A stretch of DNA of 64,000 nucleotides from positions 434,001 to 498,000 of the forward strand of contig NZ_MOBR01000008.1 in assembly GCF_003732705.1 (NCBI RefSeq), given 5' to 3'. This document shows positions 56,463-64,000 of this stretch, in pieces; positions within the stretch are counted from its first letter, which is position 1; every line of letters starts with the position of its first letter. The notes under the pieces were generated by a model. The model had not been told where the DNA came from. It saw only the letters and a list, made by a program, of their open reading frames with translations, and made no database searches. The position numbers were made by a program, and so were the translations under genes. The stretch is from Pseudomonas frederiksbergensis (GTDB lineage: Bacteria; Pseudomonadota; Gammaproteobacteria; Pseudomonadales; Pseudomonadaceae).

Positions 56463-57620
56463 ATGACCGGACAATGCATTGCCCCCGACGACCTGGACAT
56501 GAAAAAACTCTGGGACAGCACCTGCGAATTGCCCACCTGCAAACGCGAAACCACCACCGGCGGCCCCAACCCGAAAACTCGCGTCGAAGTGCCGCTACTG
56601 ACTTGTAACTGCCTGTGGCGCAGGTTCCAGAAAGAAGCCGAAGACTGGGTGGCGCCGGGCGGCGTACTGATCGCCGACCCACAGGCGCGCAATCGCAAGA
56701 TCAACGCGGCGTATGCGCAATTGTGGCTGGCGGACAACCGGTTTCAGTGGGCGGGGTTGGCCGCGTTTGCATCGAAGCAAGTGGGGTGTGGGTTGATCCA
56801 CGCCACCAAATTGCAAACGGCTGTTGCGGCGCAAAAGGCTGCGCAGGAGAAATTGCGAACTGCCAAATCGGAAACCCTTTTTGAAGGGTTTGGGTTCAAG
56901 TTCAGCAAGACTGACCCTGAAGTGGAAAAGGAATTGGAAAGAGCCCGAGCCGCCAATCCACTGCCCACCGAAGACATTACCTTGGGCGATAACCCTCGAT
57001 CGGTAGTCCAACAACAACTGGATTATGTGTACGAAATGTTGGCATTGGGGAACACCTCGTTGTTCCTGGATGTTTATCCGCTGCACCGGTTTTTTATGGT
57101 GCGCGGTTACAAGGAAATGGAGATGTGCCTGAAAAGTCGACGAGGCATTGTGAAAGATGTGATGTGGCCGATTGCTGGGAAAGTGGAGTTTGGCGCAGAT
57201 ACCCCTGAGATCTATGCAACCTTCAAAGCCATTGACGACGGTGACATCAAGGGTAGCGTTGAGCGGATGGCGACACACGAGCAAGTCAATATTCTGCAAC
57301 CTGCCATGTACGATGAAACCCATTTCGCTACGCTGATGCGGGGCACTCATGGGGGCGATGTCATCTCGGTAGTGACGGGTTTACTGCCAGGGGCGGCAGA
57401 AGAAATCCAGCTGACGCTCGCTAGCCAATGCAAAGCTCCAGACAATAGGAAAGTGGCTTTCGGTAGTAATCCGCTTGCCAACCTGGCCGACAAGAATCAG
57501 AGAATGGAGTTTGTCTTACGCGCCGCCACTCAATTTGACGCATTGCTCAAAGAACCGGCTTCCCGAGCAAAGTTGAAGCAATCCATTACCGACATTGCGA
57601 ACGGCGGAGGCATCAACTGA
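56463..57620 (+). CDS. DUF2515-like protein, candidate type VI secretion effector
   Basis: 385 residues, no signal peptide or membrane helix. A Cys-rich N terminus (CELPTCKRET, LLTCNCLWRRF) precedes segments that resemble DUF2515: DPQARNRKINAAYAQLWLAD, RFQWAGLAAFASKQVGCGL and LGNTSLFLDVYPLHRFFMV. No known toxin active site was recognised. The gene sits 18 bases after a PAAR gene and its stop overlaps the start of a membrane-anchored protein gene (TGATG). That is the layout of spike, effector and immunity. The effector role is an inference from context; the biochemical activity is unknown. Confidence 0.6.
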   Translation: MTGQCIAPDDLDMKKLWDSTCELPTCKRETTTGGPNPKTRVEVPLLTCNCLWRRFQKEAEDWVAPGGVLIADPQARNRKINAAYAQLWLADNRFQWAGLAAFASKQVGCGLIHATKLQTAVAAQKAAQEKLRTAKSETLFEGFGFKFSKTDPEVEKELERARAANPLPTEDITLGDNPRSVVQQQLDYVYEMLALGNTSLFLDVYPLHRFFMVRGYKEMEMCLKSRRGIVKDVMWPIAGKVEFGADTPEIYATFKAIDDGDIKGSVERMATHEQVNILQPAMYDETHFATLMRGTHGGDVISVVTGLLPGAAEEIQLTLASQCKAPDNRKVAFGSNPLANLADKNQRMEFVLRAATQFDALLKEPASRAKLKQSITDIANGGGIN

Positions 57621-58249
57621 TGTTCAAGCGAAATAGCTATGGTGCTGTTGTCGTTTTGTTGGTTGCCGCCGCTTTGGCGTTTTATTTCGGTCGCGGCCCG
57701 GAACACATTGCTATCCACATCGGCAAGAGTTTCGACACGGTGGCGAGCGACTCGACCTTTCCAGTAAAGGACGAAACCGCCATTTATCCGAGTGATCCAC
57801 CTCACCCAAGCTCCACCTGGATCAGCACGCCGGTCGTTATTACCTTTGATGACAAACAACATGGCTTCACCTTGCCAGCCACCCAGTTTGGCGCGATTGG
57901 ATGGTCCGAATTCAAGGCGATCACGCTGACTACATCGCCAATGATGGAAACCGTGCCATTCGAACAAGCTGTAAAGCTCCTTGATGAGCTACAGCAGATG
58001 TTTAAAAAGGCCGGGTGGGCTCCAGAGTCTGTGCAAGGCAATGATTGGCTCAAGATAGAAACCGAAGAAGACAAAGTGCGGCTTCAGGCCAAGCTCTTCG
58101 AACAACTGGACGGAGTCATCCTCTTGATTCCGCACAAGTACAGCTTGATCCTGCACATCAAATGCTACGTCCGCTGCGATGAGCGAAATCCCGAGACAGC
58201 GAAATATCTGATCGACGTGGGGTTGGGCGAGGACCATTTCAGCGATTGA
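57620..58249 (+). CDS. Membrane-anchored protein, candidate immunity protein for the upstream effector
   Basis: 209 residues. One N-terminal membrane helix (about 8-23, GAVVVLLVAAALAFYF) is followed by a soluble domain without a recognised family (HGFTLPATQFGAIGWSEFKAI, QLDGVILLIPHKYSLILHIKCYV). The orientation predicts a periplasmic domain, which would fit protection against a toxin delivered to the periplasm. Its start overlaps the stop of the DUF2515-like gene by one base. Base composition looks more AT-rich than neighbouring housekeeping genes. The function is not known. Confidence 0.6.
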   Translation: MFKRNSYGAVVVLLVAAALAFYFGRGPEHIAIHIGKSFDTVASDSTFPVKDETAIYPSDPPHPSSTWISTPVVITFDDKQHGFTLPATQFGAIGWSEFKAITLTTSPMMETVPFEQAVKLLDELQQMFKKAGWAPESVQGNDWLKIETEEDKVRLQAKLFEQLDGVILLIPHKYSLILHIKCYVRCDERNPETAKYLIDVGLGEDHFSD

Positions 58250-58290
58250 ACTCTGGGTGGCTCAACATTGACATTGAATTTCGGGCCGCC

Positions 58291-58314
58291 TTCGCGAGCA
58301 GGCTCGCTTCCACA
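58291..58314. repeat. Single REP unit after the candidate immunity gene
   Basis: One copy of the TTCGCGAGCAGGCTCGCTTC unit without its inverted partner. The rest of the 272-base gap to the Na/Pi gene is AT-rich at 58340-58420 and carries no recognised gene. Confidence 0.8.
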
Positions 58315-58521
58315 AGGTGTACGGTGAATTTCTGTCCTTGAACTCCTATTTCATATCTGCATCAAGCTGTTTTTATGACAGTTTTGTTTCAATCACTTCT
58401 TTAGCTATGCGATGCTGGCGCCCAGACCGTTAGCCAACTACAGCTTAAGTACAGAACGTAGAACGTCGCGCGGCACCGTCAACTTGTCCCTTTGGGACGC
58501 TACCACCACAGGGGGCCCAGC

Positions 58522-60180
58522 ATGCTGACCCTGCTCAATTTGCTATCCGCCGTGACCTTGCTGATCTGGGGCACGCACATCGTCCGAACCGGCATCCTGC
58601 GGGTCTACGGTTCCAACCTGCGCCATGTGATTGGCCAGAACATGTCCAAGCGTGGGCTGGCATTTATCGCCGGCATTGTCGTGACCGCCATGGTCCAGAG
58701 CAGCAACGCCACCGCGATGCTCGTTACCTCGTTCGTCGGTCAGGGCCTGATGGCGCTGACCCCGGCCCTGGCCACCATGCTTGGGGCCGACGTCGGTACT
58801 GCGTTGATGGCGCGAGTGCTGACGTTCGACCTGTCGTGGCTGTCGCCGCTGCTGATTTTCCTCGGGGTGATTTTCTTCCTGTCGCGCAAACAGACCCGCG
58901 TCGGACAAATGGGCCGGGTCGCCATCGGCCTGGGGCTGATCATCCTCGCGCTGCAACTGATCGTCGAAGCCGCCGCCCCGATCACCCACGCCCAAGGGGT
59001 GAAGGTGATCTTCGCCTCCCTGACCGGCGACATCCTGCTCGATGCCCTGATTGGCGCGCTGTTCGCAATGATTTCCTACTCCAGCCTGGCCGCTGTCCTG
59101 CTGACCGCGACCCTGGCCGGCGCCGGCGTGATCAGTCTGCCAGTGGCCATCGGTCTGGTGATCGGCGCCAACATCGGCAGCGGTGTGCTCGCCTTCATGA
59201 GCACCAGCATGCAGAACGCCGCCGGCCGTCAGGTGGCGCTGGGCAGCCTGTTGTACAAACTGATTGGTCTGCTGCTGATCATCCCGGTGCTCGACCCGTT
59301 GGTGCACTGGATCGACAGCCTGGACTTCAGCTCGCAGGAAATGGTCATCGGCTTTCACCTGCTCTACAACACCGCACGCTGCCTGATCCTGTTGCCGAGC
59401 GTCGGGCCAATGGCGAAGCTTTGCGCCTGGCTGCTGCCAGAGCGCCCGGAACTCAATGGCATGGCCAAACCCCGGCACCTCGACGCCACCGCGCTGGTCA
59501 CCCCGAGCCTGGCGCTGGCCAACGCCGCCCGGGAAACCCTGCGCATCGGCGACCTCATCGACAACATGCTCGAAGCCATGCTCGATGTGCTACACGGCAA
59601 ACAAACTGCCGTGACCCAGGAAATGCGCCGCCACACCGATGACGTCGAGGCGCTCTACAGCGCCATCAAGCTCTATCTGGCGCAGATGCCCAGGGAAGAC
59701 CTCAGCGATCAGGACAGTCGGCGCTGGGCGGAAATCATCGAACTGGCGATCAACCTCAAATTGGCCAGCGACCTGATCGAACGCATGCTGCGCAAGGTTC
59801 AGCAGCAGAAGACTTCACAGCGCCGGTCCTTTTCCGAGGTGGGCCTGGAAGAGTTGGCGGGGCTGCACAGTCAGTTGATCTCCAATTTGCGCCTGGGGTT
59901 GTCGGTGTTCCTCAGCAGCGATCCGGAAAGCGCGCGTCAGTTGCTACGCGAGAAACGTCGCTTTCGCGCACAGGAACGCCGCTTGGCCCATGCCCATGTC
60001 AGCCGATTGCAACGTAAGATCGTGCAAAGTATCGAAACCAGTTCGTTGCACCTTGAACTGATTGCCGACATGAAACGCTTGAATTCGCTGTTCTGTAGCA
60101 GCGCCTACGCGGTCTTGGAAACGGCCGACACCGGAGCGCTGGCGGCTGACGATTTGGCTGACATCACACATTCGCCTTGA
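58522..60180 (+). CDS. Na+/phosphate cotransporter with PhoU-like C-terminal domain
   Basis: 552 residues from the ATG at 58522. The membrane half has two inverted NptA repeats with QSSNATAMLVTSFVGQGL and SYSSLAAVLLTATLAGAG; the first Gln-Ser-Ser motif has Asn where Ser is common. The cytoplasmic C-terminal part (about 345-535) is helical and PhoU-like (RHTDDVEALYSAIKLYL). It probably moves phosphate driven by sodium. No convincing full Pho box was found upstream. Confidence 0.9.
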   Translation: MLTLLNLLSAVTLLIWGTHIVRTGILRVYGSNLRHVIGQNMSKRGLAFIAGIVVTAMVQSSNATAMLVTSFVGQGLMALTPALATMLGADVGTALMARVLTFDLSWLSPLLIFLGVIFFLSRKQTRVGQMGRVAIGLGLIILALQLIVEAAAPITHAQGVKVIFASLTGDILLDALIGALFAMISYSSLAAVLLTATLAGAGVISLPVAIGLVIGANIGSGVLAFMSTSMQNAAGRQVALGSLLYKLIGLLLIIPVLDPLVHWIDSLDFSSQEMVIGFHLLYNTARCLILLPSVGPMAKLCAWLLPERPELNGMAKPRHLDATALVTPSLALANAARETLRIGDLIDNMLEAMLDVLHGKQTAVTQEMRRHTDDVEALYSAIKLYLAQMPREDLSDQDSRRWAEIIELAINLKLASDLIERMLRKVQQQKTSQRRSFSEVGLEELAGLHSQLISNLRLGLSVFLSSDPESARQLLREKRRFRAQERRLAHAHVSRLQRKIVQSIETSSLHLELIADMKRLNSLFCSSAYAVLETADTGALAADDLADITHSP

Positions 60181-60230
60181 ACGTCTGGCGGTGTGGTCAG
60201 TCAGTTACAGTGGTTCAGCCATTCAGGCCA

Positions 60231-60294
60231 TTCGCGAGCAGGCTCGCTCCCACAGGGGAATGTATTTCAATGTGGGAGCGAGCCTGCTTGCGAA
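60231..60294. repeat. REPIN upstream of the M16 peptidase gene
   Basis: Arms at 60231-60254 and 60271-60294 of the TTCGCGAGCAGGCTCGCTCC family, with one mismatch. It lies 51 bases before the peptidase start and 51 bases after the Na/Pi stop. Confidence 0.85.
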
Positions 60295-60345
60295 GACGGC
60301 CTGACTGACGACACGGATCTCCAATCAGCCGTATGGAAGCTCGTT

Positions 60346-61722
60346 ATGCGTTGCCTGTTGTTCGCCTGTCTGTTGCTCGGTTCATTCCCGTCGTTCGCCC
60401 TGGACCGTTTCCAGGTCGAAGGCTATGCCCTGCCCAACGGGCTGCAATTGCTGCTCAAGCCCGGCACCGATCGCGGGCATGTGGCGATTCGCCTGGTGGT
60501 TGGCGTCGGCATTGATGACTTCAAATGCGGCGACAAAGAGCTGCCACACCTGCTCGAACACTTGCTGTTCAGCGGCATCGACGCCAGCGGCGAAGGTGGT
60601 CTGGAGGAGCGCATGCAGGCGCTGGGCGGTGAATGGAACGCCTACACCAGCAACGCCGACACCACATTCGTCATCGAAGCCCCGGCGAAAAACCAGCGTA
60701 AGGTCCTCGACCTGCTGCTGGCATTGCTGACCCAGACCAAATTCGACGACAACGCGATCAACGCTGCCAAGCAAGTGGTCGAGCGCGAAGATGGCGGTCA
60801 CTACTCACACTTGCAGCGCTGGATGGATCGTCAGGACCTTGGCCACACGGCCAGCAATCAGCTCGCCGTGGAACTGGGCCTTAAATGCCCTGAGCGTGCC
60901 GAGGTCGGTCACCTGACCCGCGAGCAACTGGAGACGGTGCGCAAGGCCTGGTACGCACCGAACAACATGACCCTGATCGTGGTCGGCGACCTCGACAAGT
61001 TGCTGCCGGCCTATCTGGAACGGGCTTATGGCGCGCTTGAAGCGGTCGATCCCACCGATCATCTGCCGCTGCCGGACATCAACGCCAGCGCCGCCCATGA
61101 GCGCAGCTTGATTCACGGGTTTGTCGGTGGCGGTGCGAAATTGCACTGGCTGGTCCCGGAACCGGTGCTGGAAGACATCCCCGATCAAACCTTCGACTTG
61201 CTCAAGGATTATCTGGACTGGGCGTTGTATCGGCAGATGCGTCTGGCCCATGGCTTGTCCTATGGCCCCTGGGCTGAGCGCGAGCTGTTCGGCAGTGTCG
61301 GTTTCATGAGCCTGAACGCCGACCTTGAGCGCGAAAACGTGGCCGAAGCCGAGCAAGTGCTGGAGGACATGAAGGCCGAGTTGCTCAAGAACGGCCTCGA
61401 TACCGAGACCTTTGATCGCCTCAAACAAGCCGCCATCGCCCGCCAGTCCTGGGCCGTGCAAGGCAACAGCGCGCTGGCCGATTACTACTGGAGCGCGCTC
61501 GGCGACTACGAGGACGGCCGCTTCACCGACCCGGCCAAGGAACTGCAGGGCGTGACACTGGAAGAAGCGAACAAAGCGATGCGCGAGTTGCTGCTGCAGC
61601 CGGGGTATTTGCGGATTGAGAAGCCGTTGATCAGTGATGATCAGTTGTTGTGGGCGATTGCCGGGGTATTGGGTTTGGTGGTGTTGGGTTTGATGGCGTG
61701 GCGCTTCCATCGCAAACGTTAG
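60346..61722 (+). CDS. Membrane-anchored M16 family zinc peptidase
   Basis: 458 residues from the ATG at 60346 with GGAAGC upstream. An in-frame extension upstream reads through the REPIN and is rejected. A signal peptide (MRCLLFACLLLGSFPSFA) precedes the M16 domain with the inverted zinc motif H68-L-L-E71-H72 and the later Glu in QVVERED. A C-terminal membrane helix (LLWAIAGVLGLVVLGLMAW) and a basic tail HRKR follow. It is predicted to be periplasmic and tethered to the inner membrane. The substrate is unknown; the two-domain length suggests a dimer or inactive second half. Confidence 0.88.
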   Translation: MRCLLFACLLLGSFPSFALDRFQVEGYALPNGLQLLLKPGTDRGHVAIRLVVGVGIDDFKCGDKELPHLLEHLLFSGIDASGEGGLEERMQALGGEWNAYTSNADTTFVIEAPAKNQRKVLDLLLALLTQTKFDDNAINAAKQVVEREDGGHYSHLQRWMDRQDLGHTASNQLAVELGLKCPERAEVGHLTREQLETVRKAWYAPNNMTLIVVGDLDKLLPAYLERAYGALEAVDPTDHLPLPDINASAAHERSLIHGFVGGGAKLHWLVPEPVLEDIPDQTFDLLKDYLDWALYRQMRLAHGLSYGPWAERELFGSVGFMSLNADLERENVAEAEQVLEDMKAELLKNGLDTETFDRLKQAAIARQSWAVQGNSALADYYWSALGDYEDGRFTDPAKELQGVTLEEANKAMRELLLQPGYLRIEKPLISDDQLLWAIAGVLGLVVLGLMAWRFHRKR

Positions 61723-61834
61723 AAACCCCCTCGCCACAGTTGTTCATCATCGCCTGTGGTTTTGTGTTCGACCAAAGTAACCGTCACCCTCGCCACACCG
61801 ACGCCTCGGCGTTACCCTGTCGAGGATTTTTCCT

Positions 61835-62884
61835 ATGACTAGTGTGAACCGCCGAATGCCTAACCTGCCCCTCATCATCCAGCGCATCCTCGAATTGATG
61901 AAGCGCTATCCTGGGGTCATTGCGCTTGGTGGTTTTATCTCTGGCGTGGGCAGCTTCATGCTGGTGGATCGCCAACAGGGCCTGGCGACCTGGATCACCA
62001 CCATCATGCTGGTCAGTTGGGTCTGGCTGATGCTGGAAAACAGCCTCACGCAGCTGTTCACCCGCGTGTTCAAGCGGGAAATTCCCCAGCCGCTGCTGCG
62101 CTACGCGACGCAGATGATCCATCAGGAAAGCCTGTTTTTCGTCCTGCCGTTTTTCTTCATCACCACCACTTGGAACAGTGGCCAACTGTTCTTCACCGGG
62201 TTGCTGAGCATCGCGGCGCTGATCTCCATCACCGATCCGCTCTACTACAAATGGCTGGCGCCACGGCGCTGGGCGTTCCTGGCGTTGCACACCCTGACGC
62301 TGTTCGCCGCCCTGCTCACCGCCCTGCCCGTCATCCTGCACCTGACCACGTCCCAGAGTTTCAAACTGGCCCTGGGCATCGCCATGCTGTTGTCGTTTCC
62401 GAGCCTGGCGTCGATCTTCCCGATTCGCACCGTGCGCAACGCCCTGGCGATCCTGAGCATCACGCTCGGCATCGGCGCTCTTGGCTGGGTGCTGCGTTCG
62501 TGGGTGCCGCCGGCAACGTTGTGGATGACTGACGTCGCCATCAGTACCGAAATGCAGGATCGCACCCCCGGCGACAGCCTGGACGAAGTCAGCGCCGAGC
62601 AGATTCGTGGCGGCGGGCTCTACGCCTACACCGCGATCAACGCCCCGCGTGGTCTGGATGAGCGGATTTATCACGTGTGGCAGTTCAACGGTAACGAGGT
62701 CGACCGCATCCCGCTGGATATTCACGGCGGGCGCAAGGAAGGCTACCGGGCCTGGACCCACAAGCAGAACTTCCCGGGCAATCCGGCAGGCAAATGGCAG
62801 GTCCGCGTGTTGACCGAAGATGGCCAGGTGATCGGCGTGCTGCGCTTCGTGGTCAAGGACAGCACACCGACCAAAGAAAAGTAA
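61835..62884 (+). CDS. DUF5924 and DUF2914 membrane protein
   Basis: 349 residues. The first 230 residues have about six to seven membrane segments (GVIALGGFISGVGSFMLV, ESLFFVLPFFFITTTWN, WAFLALHTLTLFAALLTAL, ALAILSITLGIGALGWVL), consistent with DUF5924. The last 110 residues form a soluble beta-rich DUF2914-type domain (VSAEQIRGGGLYAYTAINAPRGL, YRAWTHKQNFP, GKWQVRVLTEDGQVIG). The function is unknown. It is co-directional with its neighbours. Confidence 0.82.
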   Translation: MTSVNRRMPNLPLIIQRILELMKRYPGVIALGGFISGVGSFMLVDRQQGLATWITTIMLVSWVWLMLENSLTQLFTRVFKREIPQPLLRYATQMIHQESLFFVLPFFFITTTWNSGQLFFTGLLSIAALISITDPLYYKWLAPRRWAFLALHTLTLFAALLTALPVILHLTTSQSFKLALGIAMLLSFPSLASIFPIRTVRNALAILSITLGIGALGWVLRSWVPPATLWMTDVAISTEMQDRTPGDSLDEVSAEQIRGGGLYAYTAINAPRGLDERIYHVWQFNGNEVDRIPLDIHGGRKEGYRAWTHKQNFPGNPAGKWQVRVLTEDGQVIGVLRFVVKDSTPTKEK

Positions 62885-62938
62885 TGCGGTTCGTGCTATT
62901 ACGTAGCTCTGCGTAACAACCGAACAAGCACGGAGCTT

Positions 62939-64000
62939 ATGACCAGCAGCACAATGGCCGGCAATGCCCAGTTGGACACGTCGCACACCCCTGCTCAATT
63001 GCGGGTCACGGGTGACTGGACGCTTGCCCACTACGCTGACCTCAAGCGCCTGGGCGACAAGCTGCGCGGCCTGTACGACGACAGCACCCACATCGATCTC
63101 AACGGCCTCGGCGCCCTCGACACTGCCGGTGCATCGTTGCTGGTGGAGTTGCTGGGTTCAGAGCGCCTGGGCCGTTCGGCCGAACACCCCGAATGCACCC
63201 TCTCCAACGCCGATCGCGCGTTGCTGCAAACCGTCTACTGCTCGTTGGCTGATTTCTGTGTACCGCTCAAGGGGCCGGAAGTCGGCGTCGGCATTCAACT
63301 GTTGACCCGCATCGGTCGCGCCGTTGATGCAGTCTGGCAAGACACCCTGCAACTGCTGGGCTTTGTCGGGTTGATCCTCGAAACCATCGCCCGCAATTTG
63401 TTTCGTCCCAAGCGCTGGCGCATCACGCCGATGGTCGCGCACATCGAACAGACCGGCCTCGACGCCGCGCCCATCGTTGCCCTGCTGACCTTTCTCGTGG
63501 GTGCCGTGGTGGCGTTTCTCGGGGCGACCGTATTGGCCAGCTTCGGCGCGAGTATTTTCACCGTGGACCTGGTGGCGTTTTCGTTCCTGCGTGAGTTCGG
63601 CGTGTTGCTGACTGCGATCCTGATGGCCGGACGCACCGCCAGTGCATTCACTGCGCAGATCGGCTCGATGAAGGCCAACGAAGAAATTGACGCGATCCGC
63701 ACCCTTGGCCTCGACCCGATGGAATTGCTGGTGGTCCCACGGGTGTTGGCGCTGTTGGTGGCGCTGCCGATGCTGACCTTTCTGGCGATGATTTCCGGGA
63801 TTGTCGGTGGCGGTGTGGTTTGCGCAGTGTCGCTGGGCATTTCGCCGGCGATGTTCCTGTCGCTGCTGCAAACCGACATTGGCGTTCAGCATTTTCTGGT
63901 GGGGATCGTCAAAGCGCCGATCTTCGCGTTCCTGATTGCGGCCATCGGTTGCCTGGAAGGCTTCAAGGTCAGCGGCAGCGCCGAATCCGTCGGCGCCCAC
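62939..64000 (+). CDS. MlaE-type ABC transporter permease with N-terminal STAS domain (3' end outside window)
   Basis: The frame is open from the ATG at 62939 to the last base, giving 354 residues with no stop. The N-terminal 110 residues form a STAS-like domain (HIDLNGLGALDTAGASLLVELLG). The MlaE permease domain follows: FLREFGVLLTAILMAGRTASAFTAQIGSMKANEEIDAIRTLGLDP is the family core, then several membrane helices. The family moves phospholipids between the two membranes. An MlaF-type ATPase and an MCE-domain protein are expected beyond the window. Confidence 0.88.
   Translation, partial: MTSSTMAGNAQLDTSHTPAQLRVTGDWTLAHYADLKRLGDKLRGLYDDSTHIDLNGLGALDTAGASLLVELLGSERLGRSAEHPECTLSNADRALLQTVYCSLADFCVPLKGPEVGVGIQLLTRIGRAVDAVWQDTLQLLGFVGLILETIARNLFRPKRWRITPMVAHIEQTGLDAAPIVALLTFLVGAVVAFLGATVLASFGASIFTVDLVAFSFLREFGVLLTAILMAGRTASAFTAQIGSMKANEEIDAIRTLGLDPMELLVVPRVLALLVALPMLTFLAMISGIVGGGVVCAVSLGISPAMFLSLLQTDIGVQHFLVGIVKAPIFAFLIAAIGCLEGFKVSGSAESVGAH

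Noticed and set aside
58340..58521. Pho box upstream of the Na/Pi cotransporter
   Set aside because: Only one half site (ATGACAG) is visible near 58374; the second repeat is missing.
60193..60345. N-terminal extension of the M16 peptidase by 51 codons
   Set aside because: It is encoded by the REPIN and lacks a ribosome site; the signal peptide begins at the ATG at 60346.

Overview
The window is a chromosomal segment from a Pseudomonas of the P. fluorescens group, centred on the replication origin. The evidence is the gene order (atp operon, parAB-rsmG-mnmG, mnmE-yidC-yidD-rnpA-rpmH, oriC, dnaA-dnaN-recF-gyrB), the P. aeruginosa-like order to the right of gyrB (acyltransferase, gmhB, glySQ, tag, lpxL, pilZ, trkA, rsmB, fmt, def, LysM, dprA, tsaC, qor, hemF, aroE, choline-sulfate genes), and REP/REPIN repeats of the kind common in fluorescent pseudomonads. 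No tRNA, rRNA, transposase or CRISPR array was seen.

Layout. At 1-2.2 kb a rightward triterpenoid operon enters from the left: the C-terminal end of a squalene-hopene-type cyclase, then a protein fusing IPP isomerase to squalene synthase. It converges on glmU. From 2.3 to 19.8 kb nearly everything is leftward: glmU, the nine-gene ATP synthase operon (atpIBEFHAGDC), parB-parA-rsmG-mnmG, mnmE, yidC-yidD-rnpA-rpmH. Two non-coding regions have origin character. One lies between mnmE and mnmG (15.3-15.8 kb), the other between rpmH and dnaA (19.8-20.3 kb, the usual oriC). From 20.3 to 26.6 kb dnaA, dnaN, recF and gyrB run rightward. Two parS-like palindromes lie inside recF.

From 26.6 to 46.3 kb are housekeeping genes: a divergent response regulator/histidine kinase pair, membrane lipid and LPS enzymes, glycyl-tRNA synthetase, DNA repair, c-di-GMP binding, K+ uptake, formyl-Met metabolism, rRNA and tRNA modification, haem and shikimate synthesis. 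From 46.3 to 51.6 kb is a choline-O-sulfate island (SulP permease, choline-binding protein, choline sulfatase, divergent LysR regulator). From 51.6 to 64 kb is a more variable stretch: small enzymes, a citrate-type transporter, a TerC protein, a PAAR / DUF2515-like / membrane-anchored protein cassette that looks like type VI secretion cargo, a Na/Pi cotransporter, an M16 peptidase, a DUF5924-DUF2914 protein and a STAS-MlaE permease cut by the window edge.

Two larger patterns stand out. By hand count, the perfect DnaA 9-mer (TTATCCACA on either strand) occurs 32 times between 2.2 and 51.4 kb, in genes and between genes and in several reading frames. Chance would give about 0.5 in 64 kb, and none occurs in the last 12.5 kb. 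In contrast, REP/REPIN elements are absent from 2.3 to 35.2 kb and frequent outside that interval. The most novel-looking coding items are the isomerase-squalene synthase fusion beside glmU and the PAAR/DUF2515 cassette.
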